From NCBI GenBank assembly GCA_020059785.1, contig JAGVBL010000206.1, positions 1 through 6,770 of the forward strand: 6,770 nucleotides of DNA, in the 5' to 3' direction. Positions 1 through 6,710 of the stretch are shown here, in pieces. The translations under genes were made by a program, and so were the position numbers. This DNA comes from Ignavibacteriales bacterium (lineage in GTDB: Bacteria; Bacteroidota; Ignavibacteria; Ignavibacteriales; Melioribacteraceae). How positions within the stretch are numbered: position 1 is the first letter of the stretch; each line of letters starts with the position of its first letter. Below the pieces are notes generated by a model. It had not been told where the DNA came from. It saw nothing but the letters and a program-made list of their open reading frames with translations, and ran no database searches.

Positions 1-24
1 AAAAAAAAATTAACTCTCTTATTA

Positions 25-1560
25 ATGGATCTGCTTAAAAAAGCTGCGCAGAATTTTAGTTACCTTTCTTTAGGAAATTTCATCACGATGGTTCTCCCGT
101 TTATTTTTGCCGGAGTTCGCATTCGTTATTTGGGAGTGGATAAAGCTGGTTTCTTAATACTTCTGGAAAGTTTTATCGGATTGACATTTACGGTTGGAGG
201 TTTTGGATTTGGAACTGCGGCTTTAAGAAAAATTGCGATATTTGAAAAACAAAACGATTATAACGGTATAAAAAAAACACTTTCGCCCGTTTTATTAATC
301 GCTATTATCACCGGTTTGATTTTATCCGCATTAATGATATTCGGATTCGAGACAATTTTCGTCTGGTCGAAAACTCCTTTGGCCGATAAAAAAGATGCCT
401 TCTCTGCGTCTTTTTTAATGTGCCTCTTTTTATTAAATCGCCAGATTTTTAATACATATGAGATAATTTTCAATTCATTTCAGAGATACGATTACATAAC
501 TTATATCAATTCTTCCTATAGTTTACTTACTCCACTTTGCGGATTTATCACAATCTTTTTTATTCCCACAATGTCCGCTCTTACATTAACATTTGTTATA
601 ATCTCAACTATCCGTGTAATTGTAGTCTCTAGGTTAACTAAAAAAATAATCGGTTTGTTCATATTCCCTAGATGGGATTTTGCCGAACTGAGATCTATGT
701 CCGGGTTTGGTCTATGGGCCTACTTTTCTTCTCTTTCCGAAATTGGTTTGGGAAATTTCGACCGTTTTATACTTACAAATTTTATAGGAAGCAGAATTTT
801 ACCTTATTATGTAATTGGACAACAAATGATTCAGAAAGTCCACACATTTCTTGCCGGACAAGCTCAGTTTTTATTTCCCATGTTTTCATTGGATGATAAA
901 GAAATCAATTCTGTTATAACTAAAATCGAGGATAGATTTAGGTGGTTTGTAGCTTTTGTGAGTGTAATTATTTATATAGGATTGATGTTGACAGGATTTG
1001 ATATTCTTTCAAAGTTAGTGAGTGTCGATTTTGCTAATATTGCAATATTACCGTTTCAAATAGCATGTCTCCAGGGGATTTTCATGGCAATAGACATAGT
1101 TTCTTACTATTTAAGTTATGCTGCAGGAAGAGGTGCACCAAATGCAATTACTCCGATTATAAACGGTGCATTAACCAGCGTTTCTTTGTTACTATGGATA
1201 CCTATTTGGGGAGTGCTCGGAGCCAGTTTGTCACGGTTATGGTACGGATTTTTAAATTTATTTCATGCTTCATGGGTGATGAAACAGGGACAAAGATTTT
1301 CTTTTAGAAGTTTATTGCGTCCTTTCTTTACACCTGTTCTATTGGGTTTAATCTGGGTAGCAAGTTTTTATATTCTCATAGTATTCTTACCCAATACTTT
1401 GATAATTAAACTTTTTACCGTTGCAATTTTGGGAATAATTTCAATATTAATAGCGTTACTTATTGAATATAAGTTGTTCAAAAAAGAAAATTGTGTACAA
1501 ACACTGATCAAGCTTTTCAAGATGTTCATAGATAAGGTAAAACCAATTGTACAAACATAA
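25..1560 (+). CDS. Wzx-type polysaccharide flippase (MOP superfamily)
   Basis: Predicted integral membrane protein of 511 residues that would flip an undecaprenyl-linked oligosaccharide unit from the cytoplasmic to the periplasmic face of the inner membrane. It shows the pattern of the Wzx/RfbX branch of the MOP exporter superfamily. An N-terminal amphipathic start leads into a hydrophobic segment at about 15-32, then a short loop containing RIRYLG (32-37). Further hydrophobic stretches lie near 42-62, 86-107, 127-143, 163-200, 310-328, 338-364, 380-398 and 433-482, giving roughly 12 spans. The segment around 244-268 (DRFIL, then YYVIGQQM) matches the conserved middle region of Wzx proteins. 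The length is normal for the family and the C-terminus is lysine-rich. ATG at 25 fits the usual N-terminus, but the frame stays open to the window edge, so an upstream start cannot be excluded. The aminotransferase gene follows 11 bases downstream. Family confidence is high; the substrate is unknown. Confidence 0.9.
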   Translation: MDLLKKAAQNFSYLSLGNFITMVLPFIFAGVRIRYLGVDKAGFLILLESFIGLTFTVGGFGFGTAALRKIAIFEKQNDYNGIKKTLSPVLLIAIITGLILSALMIFGFETIFVWSKTPLADKKDAFSASFLMCLFLLNRQIFNTYEIIFNSFQRYDYITYINSSYSLLTPLCGFITIFFIPTMSALTLTFVIISTIRVIVVSRLTKKIIGLFIFPRWDFAELRSMSGFGLWAYFSSLSEIGLGNFDRFILTNFIGSRILPYYVIGQQMIQKVHTFLAGQAQFLFPMFSLDDKEINSVITKIEDRFRWFVAFVSVIIYIGLMLTGFDILSKLVSVDFANIAILPFQIACLQGIFMAIDIVSYYLSYAAGRGAPNAITPIINGALTSVSLLLWIPIWGVLGASLSRLWYGFLNLFHASWVMKQGQRFSFRSLLRPFFTPVLLGLIWVASFYILIVFLPNTLIIKLFTVAILGIISILIALLIEYKLFKKENCVQTLIKLFKMFIDKVKPIVQT

Positions 1561-1571
1561 TAAAGTGTCAT

Positions 1572-2657
1572 ATGAATTTCATACATCAAATCGAACCGTC
1601 GATCGGAGAAGAAGAAATCCGGGAAGTTGAAGCCTACCTCAGATCTGGGGGATGGCTTACGGAATTTAAGAGAACCGAGGAATTCGAGAATCTAATTTGC
1701 AAAGCTACCGGAGCAGGGTATGCATCCGTTGTTAACAACGGAACAATAAGTCTCTCGATTGCACTGGTTGCTCTCGGGTTAAAAGCCGGCGATGAAGTTA
1801 TTGTCCCGAATCTAACAATGATTGCCAGTCCAAATGCTTGTACACTGTTGGGTATTAAACCCATACTTGTAGATATAAGTGAAGAGGACCTTTGTCTTGA
1901 TTTTGATGAGATGAAGAAAAAAATAACGCCCAAAACAAAAGCCGTAATGTTCGTCAGCTTAAACGGAAGAGGAAAAAACATAAATAAGTTTCAGGATTTC
2001 TGTAAAAGCAGCAATCTATTCTTATTGGAAGATGCAGCTCAATCGATGGGTTCAAAAGTTGACGGCATAGCCCTCGGCACATTCGGCGATATCGGTTCTT
2101 TCTCTTTTAGTCCGCATAAAATAATTACAACAGGGCAAGGTGGCGCACTTGTCACTAATAATAAAAATTTATATGAGAATGTGGAGAGAACCAAAGATTT
2201 CGGAAGATTGAGCGGGGGCGCAGATATCCACGATTATTTCGGAATTAACAGCAAGTTCACCGATTTTCAAGCGGTCATAGGCATCGAGCAAATTAAAAAA
2301 TTGGAAGAAAGGATAAAGAAAAAAAAAGAAATATATTCTTTATATGAGAAAAATTTTAAAGGTAATCCTAAAATTAAAATGATCCCTACCGATTTGAACG
2401 ACACATGCCCCTGGTTTGTCGATGTTTACGTTAATGATCCTGAAGGTTTACAAAAACATTTGAAAGAAAACGGTATCGGATCGCGGCCTGTTTATCCCCC
2501 TATACATAAACAGAAAATATTTAATCTTTCCGAAACATTTCCCGTTAGTGAAAAATATTGTTCGATGGGGTTATGGCTGCCGTCTTCACTTTTGTTGACG
2601 GAAAATATGATATTATCTATTTCGGAATCTATAATTAAATATGTTGATAAACATTAA
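1572..2657 (+). CDS. DegT/DnrJ/EryC1/StrS-family sugar aminotransferase
   Basis: PLP-dependent fold-type I aminotransferase, 361 residues, the usual size for the family. It would transfer an amino group, typically from glutamate, to a keto-deoxy-sugar nucleotide, giving an amino sugar for the polysaccharide. Visible motifs, in order: GGWLT (26-30), the NNGTISLSIAL phosphate-binding segment (55-65), VIVPNLTMIASPNA (76-89), EDAAQSMG (153-160) with Asp154 as the expected PLP-nitrogen contact, SFSFSPHK (176-183) with Lys183 as the Schiff-base lysine followed by a GQGG turn, GINSKFTDFQAVIG (224-237), and the C-terminal GIGSRPVYPPIH (301-312). The H-x-x-G motif commonly found before the Asp is replaced by NGRG (131-134), which I believe marks a perosamine-synthase-like subgroup, though the product is not determinable here. 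No clear ribosome-binding site precedes the start. Sampled lines of this gene are noticeably richer in GC (40-50%) than the later glycosyltransferases. Confidence 0.93.
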   Translation: MNFIHQIEPSIGEEEIREVEAYLRSGGWLTEFKRTEEFENLICKATGAGYASVVNNGTISLSIALVALGLKAGDEVIVPNLTMIASPNACTLLGIKPILVDISEEDLCLDFDEMKKKITPKTKAVMFVSLNGRGKNINKFQDFCKSSNLFLLEDAAQSMGSKVDGIALGTFGDIGSFSFSPHKIITTGQGGALVTNNKNLYENVERTKDFGRLSGGADIHDYFGINSKFTDFQAVIGIEQIKKLEERIKKKKEIYSLYEKNFKGNPKIKMIPTDLNDTCPWFVDVYVNDPEGLQKHLKENGIGSRPVYPPIHKQKIFNLSETFPVSEKYCSMGLWLPSSLLLTENMILSISESIIKYVDKH

Positions 2658-2834
2658 GAAGTTAAAAGTCTTTTAAATTTTTTAACTTAAGGAATGGGAG
2701 CGGTTATTTCACAATTACTTCAATATATCAATTATCTATAGTTAGAAACTTTAAAATTTTTTTTGTAATAATTGCTGTTTAGATCGCTTGCCTATTAAGA
2801 TTTTATATAAAATTAAGTTAAATATTTTGATAAT
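2658..2834. other. AT-rich intergenic region between aminotransferase and methyltransferase
   Basis: A 177-base gap, far longer than any other in this otherwise packed cluster. The first 35 bases hold overlapping inverted repeats (listed separately). An 8-base T run lies at 2757-2764. A weak sigma-70-like pairing can be drawn (TTGCTG at 2772-2777, 18 bases, TAAGAT at 2796-2801), but in DNA this AT-rich such matches arise easily, so I do not call a promoter. I see no credible small gene, tRNA or riboswitch here. The position suggests a transcription break or reinitiation point, or a recombination joint between two gene blocks. Confidence 0.5.
2659..2688 (+). terminator. AT-rich inverted repeat, possible weak terminator
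   Basis: Starting two bases after the aminotransferase stop codon, AAGTTAAAA (2659-2667) pairs with TTTTAACTT (2680-2688), a perfect 9-base inverted repeat with a 12-base loop. An overlapping alternative is TTAAAAG (2662-2668) with CTTTTAA (2670-2676) around one central base, followed by six T residues (2678-2683), which resembles a short hairpin plus U-tract. Both stems are almost entirely A-T pairs and would be unstable, so an intrinsic terminator is only a possibility. A dyad-symmetric protein-binding site or chance in AT-rich DNA are alternatives. Confidence 0.3.
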
Positions 2835-3389
2835 ATGAAATTACATCTAGGCTGTTGGAACAGAAATATTCCCGGTTTTATCAATGTGGATCTATGCGAT
2901 TTCCCGCATGTTCACTACAAAAATAATATAGATGATTTATCGATGTTTGAAGATAATTCTGCCGAATTAATTTACAGCAGTCATAGCTTTGAATATTTTG
3001 ATAGAACGGAAGCGCCGAATGTATTAAAGGAATGGAACCGCGTATTGATTCCTGGCGGAATATTAAGAATTTCTGTGCCCGATTTTGAAAAATTAATTCA
3101 ACTTTACAATCAGACAAATAATATAAATAAAATTCTTGGACCCCTATTCGGTAGAATGGAAATTGACACCGGGCAAAATTTAAAAATAATATACCATAGA
3201 ACAGTGTATGATTTTAATTCTCTTAAAGAACTACTTGAAAGATGTGGTTTCAATTCAATCAGAAGGTACGACTGGAAACAAACGATTCATAAAGATTATG
3301 ATGACCATTCCCAAGCCTACTTTCCCCACATGGATAAAGAGAACGGATTACTTTTAAGTCTTAATGTTGAAGCAAATAAGAATGAATAA
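2835..3389 (+). CDS. Short class I SAM-dependent methyltransferase
   Basis: A protein of 184 residues resembling predicted SAM-dependent methyltransferases (COG4627/Methyltransf_11 type) that are common in polysaccharide loci; it would methylate a sugar or glycan in the cytoplasm. Motif I begins at residue 3 (KLHLGCWN), followed by GFINVDL (14-20) with the acidic Asp19 at the end of strand 2. DNSAELIYSSHSFEYF (40-55) is the motif II region, and LKEWNRVLIPGGILRISVPD (64-83) is the typical post-II/III region. A conserved C-terminal part includes DDHSQAY (156-162) and FPHMDKENG (163-171). Residue 8 is Trp where motif I usually has Gly. An in-frame TAA at 2814-2816 and no other ATG after it fix the start, despite the lack of a Shine-Dalgarno sequence. 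The gene overlaps the next one, which suggests translational coupling. The acceptor is unknown. Confidence 0.87.
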   Translation: MKLHLGCWNRNIPGFINVDLCDFPHVHYKNNIDDLSMFEDNSAELIYSSHSFEYFDRTEAPNVLKEWNRVLIPGGILRISVPDFEKLIQLYNQTNNINKILGPLFGRMEIDTGQNLKIIYHRTVYDFNSLKELLERCGFNSIRRYDWKQTIHKDYDDHSQAYFPHMDKENGLLLSLNVEANKNE

Positions 3390-4578
3390 TATTAGTAATC
3401 CATTGCCAAAAGTAATTCACTACCAAAGAGAAATTCCACATTATAAAATTGAATTTTTTAAAAATCTTTCTATTTCTGCAAAATATAATTATACAATAAT
3501 TTTATTAACCGATAGTTCCTATACATATCCAGGAAGCCTGTCAATTGATGAAATAAAAGACTATGGTATTTCTTGTGTCGTAATTCAAGGTAGAACAGTA
3601 AAATTATTTCGTAAGAAGTTTGTCATTTATCCCGAGTTTATTAAATATATCATTACTCAGAAACCCAAAGTTATTATGGAGGGTGGGGTTAAGATTTTTA
3701 ATAGTATAGTCTTGGATTCAATAATGTTCTTTTATTTGAAATTATTTTATGGTACCAAATTCGTTTTGGGATTTAGCGGATTCGGATCAAACGGTGGTTA
3801 TTTAAAGAAATTTTTCCGTATACTCAAATTCAAGTTGATTTTAGGATATAACGATGTGGCAGTTACTTACGGAGATAATGCCAAATATTATTTAGCAAAA
3901 CATTATTTCAATTCGGAGAATATTTATGTAGCCTATAATAGTCTGGACAGTGCTTTAATTATGAAAATTAAACAGAAGCTGTTAACCGAAAAGAATGATT
4001 GGTATTATGACTTTCGTGAAAAACTATCATTAAAAATAAATGAAAGGGTAATCTTATTCTTAGCTAGAATTACGCCAAATAAAAAATTGGATATATTGAT
4101 AGAAGCATTTCACAAATTACAGAATAAGATGAAAGATATTAAATTACTTATCGTTGGTGACGGTAAGGATAAAAAAAAATATCAAGACGATATTGCGAAT
4201 CTTGGTATGGAATCAAATGTAATTTTTATTGATGGATGTTATGACGATATCCAGGTGGCTAAATATTTTTTTATAGCGGATATGGTTGTATATCCCGGAT
4301 GGATATCATTAAGTACTCAATTTGCAATGATAATAGGTGTCCCTTTTATTACTGTTCCTTTGGGAAACGAATTGGAGTATTGCATTGACGGTTATAACTG
4401 TTTGCACTTTGAAATCGATAATCCAAACGAATTAGCAGATAAAGTAGAATATTTAATGGATAATGATGAACTAAAAAAACGATTTATTCTGAATTCATAC
4501 AAAATAATAGATGAAAAGGCGAATATTGATAATAAGATTGCCGGCTACAGGAATGCAATTCTTCGTTTACTGAACTAA
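3364..4578 (+). CDS. GT4-type (GT-B fold) glycosyltransferase
   Basis: Predicted cytoplasmic, membrane-associated retaining glycosyltransferase adding one sugar to the growing lipid-linked unit. The N-terminal acceptor domain carries REIPHYKIEFFKNL (22-35), the usual 'pYR..ff..L' signature, and a GFGSNGG loop (139-145). The donor-binding C-terminal domain begins near 227, with ILFLARITPNKKLDILIEAF (230-249; Arg235 and Lys240/241 at the expected phosphate-contact positions) and LLIVGDGKDKKKY (261-273). Then come YPGWISLSTQFAMIIG (310-325) and GNELEYCIDGYN (334-345). The first Glu of the classical E-x7-E motif is absent, and the PG-x-x-SLS form resembles a subfamily with PG-x-VGLS there. The start at 3364 gives 404 residues and a 26-base overlap with the methyltransferase. 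ATG at 3382 (398 residues, 8-base overlap) is equally plausible and leaves the conserved N-terminus intact. Donor and acceptor are unknown. Confidence 0.88.
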   Translation: MLKQIRMNNISNPLPKVIHYQREIPHYKIEFFKNLSISAKYNYTIILLTDSSYTYPGSLSIDEIKDYGISCVVIQGRTVKLFRKKFVIYPEFIKYIITQKPKVIMEGGVKIFNSIVLDSIMFFYLKLFYGTKFVLGFSGFGSNGGYLKKFFRILKFKLILGYNDVAVTYGDNAKYYLAKHYFNSENIYVAYNSLDSALIMKIKQKLLTEKNDWYYDFREKLSLKINERVILFLARITPNKKLDILIEAFHKLQNKMKDIKLLIVGDGKDKKKYQDDIANLGMESNVIFIDGCYDDIQVAKYFFIADMVVYPGWISLSTQFAMIIGVPFITVPLGNELEYCIDGYNCLHFEIDNPNELADKVEYLMDNDELKKRFILNSYKIIDEKANIDNKIAGYRNAILRLLN

Positions 4579-4586
4579 AAAATGTT

Positions 4587-5459
4587 ATGTGTTCTTTCAC
4601 TTCTGAAAAAAAAGTATCGATAATATTGCCGGTTTATAAACGATCCGACGAGACAGATAGAAGCATAAAATCATTTTTAAATTCCGATTATAAAAATATT
4701 ACCATTGTCGTTGTTGAAAGCGGAAAAGATGAAGCAACTGAACAACTTTTACAAAAATACAATGTAATTCATCTTCAAATTAGCGATGAAAATTGGTGGG
4801 CAGGCGCAGTAAACCACGGTATAAAATACTCCATTGATCATGGCGCTGAATTTATTGCTTTTTCCGATCAGGGCGTTGAAATATCAGCAGATACCATCTC
4901 GTTACTTGTCGGTGTATCTTCGCAAGTAGACAATTCTGTATTTGCATCGAGACTTGTGAATCAACAGCAAAGTAATGATAGGTGGTTAGGCAAAAAAATC
5001 CATTGGGTCTTCCCATTATTTAAAACGATTAAATACGATAAATCATTAAAATTCAGAGAAGTAGAAAACAATATGCTTATTGAAACAGACACGATTTTCG
5101 GCCGATTCGCATTTGTTCATAAAAAATATTTTGACATAGTAGGATTATTCGATTCTGAAATGTTCCCTCATTATCATGCCGATATCGAATGGTCTATTAA
5201 GGCAAAGAACAATGGTATCATGCAGTATGTAGTATATAATGCCCCCGTCAAGGAGGTACATGTACCTCAATTGAAACCTGCTTTGTTTAGTTTAAAAACT
5301 TATTTTAGCCGGAAGTCGGATGTTAATTTTAAGGATACGTGGCGTTTATATATAAATTATTTCCCAGTGAAATTTATTTCGCCTTTCGCTTTCCTTTCCT
5401 TTTATCTGGAATTTGCGTTTAGATGTCTGCGAAGATATTTCATTCGAATTTCAAGCTGA
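4587..5459 (+). CDS. GT2-family glycosyltransferase
   Basis: A 290-residue GT-A fold inverting glycosyltransferase of the COG1216/GT2 type, often annotated as rhamnosyltransferase-like, acting at the cytoplasmic face of the membrane. Residues 10-20 (VSIILPVYKRS) form the first strand and nucleotide-binding start, ITIVVVESG (38-46) the second strand, and NWWAGAVNHGI (69-79) the conserved 'GG..aN.Gi' segment. FSDQGVEIS (92-100) occupies the metal-binding position, where relatives commonly have an NDDV/NNDV-like motif. GLFDSEMFPHYHADIEWSIK (186-205) gives the acceptor-side catalytic region, with Asp199 and Glu201 available. A hydrophobic, then basic, C-terminus (263-288) may help membrane association. 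The gene starts 8 bases after the preceding stop, with no ribosome-binding site. The apparent change in the metal-binding motif is the odd point; otherwise it looks intact. Donor sugar not predictable. Confidence 0.9.
   Translation: MCSFTSEKKVSIILPVYKRSDETDRSIKSFLNSDYKNITIVVVESGKDEATEQLLQKYNVIHLQISDENWWAGAVNHGIKYSIDHGAEFIAFSDQGVEISADTISLLVGVSSQVDNSVFASRLVNQQQSNDRWLGKKIHWVFPLFKTIKYDKSLKFREVENNMLIETDTIFGRFAFVHKKYFDIVGLFDSEMFPHYHADIEWSIKAKNNGIMQYVVYNAPVKEVHVPQLKPALFSLKTYFSRKSDVNFKDTWRLYINYFPVKFISPFAFLSFYLEFAFRCLRRYFIRISS
5253..5268. repeat. Perfect 16-base palindrome inside the GT2 gene
   Basis: The 16 bases GAGGTACATGTACCTC are their own reverse complement and encode part of the GT2 C-terminal region (around residues 223-228, KEVHVP). 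The left half overlaps AGGAGG (5251-5256), which looks like an ideal ribosome-binding sequence, with ATG at 5260-5262. That ATG opens only a four-codon frame, so internal initiation is not supported. Probably a chance result of codon choice; a binding site cannot be excluded. Confidence 0.4.
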
Positions 5460-5474
5460 AGAATAAAAATATCT

Positions 5475-6683
5475 ATGAAAAAAAAATCTGTGGTTAGTTA
5501 TGTAGAGTTTGGAGTACATGGACATAGACCTGTTTGGCTAAAAAAAATTGCCGAAGTGTTTATTGATGAATGTCCTGATCAATATCTGTCTATATGGATC
5601 CCGAAGAGTTTTAAGGAAGTTCACAAGCAGTGGTATGAAACTATTTATTCTACAATTAAGACAAGAATTCGGTTTAACTTTTATGAAGATTATAACATCT
5701 TGTTTTCGAAATTATCCGATATACAGGTAATTCTAAAATGTATTAAAATTGACGAAGCAGCAGTATGTTTTGTCGGTAATAAAATTGATCACATTATTAA
5801 GGATATGAATTTTATATTACCTTTTACTTTGAAAACTAAAATTGTCGGTATTATGGACGCTCCATTTTTGCATTATTCTAATTTTAGTTCAGTTATTACC
5901 CGAAGGTGGCTTACCCGCGGGAAATATTTTAAATCATTTGTAAAACATTTCATATTCTTTCACAGAATTTTTGTCAAATCTATACTAGTTTTGGATCCTC
6001 TGGCTGTAACATTCTATAAAAGAAAAATGCTGTCTAATAAGATTCATTTTATACCGGAGTATATATACACTTCAAATGAATTTTCGGAAGTAATAATCGA
6101 GAATAAGGAGAAAATAAATTATTTATTTATCGGACCAATAACCGAAAGAAAAGGAATAATTAAATTATTGGATGCTTTCGAATTTCTTGCCCTTAATAAT
6201 CCTAATTGGCTTACTAATGTAAAGTTAACTGTTGCCGGGAAAGTTGATGAATCAATCTTAGAAAAAATTGAAAGATTGGTTTCACATGTAAACGCAATTG
6301 CAAAAACTGAAGTAATTATTTTTGAAAATAGACTATTAACGGACGAAGAGTTTGTAAATTACATTGGCTCTTCAGATATTATTTGCATCCCCTACATTCG
6401 TCAATATACTACAAGCAATATTCTGATACAGAGTTGTTATATGGGTAAGCCTGTAATTGCCTCTGATTTTGGAATTGTAGGTGAGTTGATTAAAAGGTTT
6501 AACCTTGGAATAACTTGTGACCCTGACAATATTGTTTCAATAACTAACGGTCTGCTTTCGATTGCCGAATATGCTTCTAAAATAAATATGAATGATGTTC
6601 GAAGGATCAAATCGTTTGGTTCTGAATTTAGCATTAATTTGAATGAATTTGCTAAAAAGGTGTGTGAAAACTTAATTAATTAA
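5475..6683 (+). CDS. GT-B fold glycosyltransferase, GT4-like
   Basis: Predicted 402-residue glycosyltransferase for another linkage in the oligosaccharide. The C-terminal half is clear: NYLFIGPITERKGIIKLLDA (215-234) is the start of the donor-binding domain, with Arg225 and Lys226 at phosphate-contact positions. VKLTVAGK (249-256) follows, and IPYIRQYTTSNILIQSCYMG (305-324), KPVIASDFGIVGELI (325-339) and LGITCDPDN (344-352) match Glycos_transf_1-type proteins; Glu337 fits the second Glu of the E-x7-E region. The N-terminal half is less familiar: a GHR-containing opening (HGHRPVWLKKI, 15-25) resembles the acceptor side of GT4 enzymes, while 60-210 is lysine- and aromatic-rich without a motif I can name. 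It starts 15 bases after the GT2 stop, without a Shine-Dalgarno sequence. It is AT-rich like the two preceding glycosyltransferases. Class confidence is good; specificity is unknown. Confidence 0.85.
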   Translation: MKKKSVVSYVEFGVHGHRPVWLKKIAEVFIDECPDQYLSIWIPKSFKEVHKQWYETIYSTIKTRIRFNFYEDYNILFSKLSDIQVILKCIKIDEAAVCFVGNKIDHIIKDMNFILPFTLKTKIVGIMDAPFLHYSNFSSVITRRWLTRGKYFKSFVKHFIFFHRIFVKSILVLDPLAVTFYKRKMLSNKIHFIPEYIYTSNEFSEVIIENKEKINYLFIGPITERKGIIKLLDAFEFLALNNPNWLTNVKLTVAGKVDESILEKIERLVSHVNAIAKTEVIIFENRLLTDEEFVNYIGSSDIICIPYIRQYTTSNILIQSCYMGKPVIASDFGIVGELIKRFNLGITCDPDNIVSITNGLLSIAEYASKINMNDVRRIKSFGSEFSINLNEFAKKVCENLIN

Positions 6684-6710
6684 TTTTTTATACATAAATG
6701 GGATAGTAAA

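Noticed and set aside
1..9. Run of nine A residues at the window edge
   Set aside because: Homopolymer A runs are common in this AT-rich DNA, and 24 bases of context are too few to call a regulatory element.
672..1307. Two + strand frames of 74 and 80 codons inside the flippase gene
   Set aside because: They are out of frame with a clear membrane protein, rich in Cys/Arg/Phe noise, and have no initiation signals.
1634..1981. Antisense open frame of 115 codons opposite the aminotransferase
   Set aside because: It lies wholly inside a well-supported gene and has low-complexity, serine/phenylalanine-rich content with no recognisable domain; a shadow of the sense codons.
2881..3117. Antisense 78-codon frame opposite the methyltransferase
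   Set aside because: It overlaps conserved methyltransferase motifs on the other strand, and its translation resembles no protein family I know.
6672..6685. TTAATTAATTAA repeat at the end of the last complete glycosyltransferase
   Set aside because: A short A/T-only palindrome overlapping the stop codon; it would not form a stable hairpin and is expected by chance at this composition.
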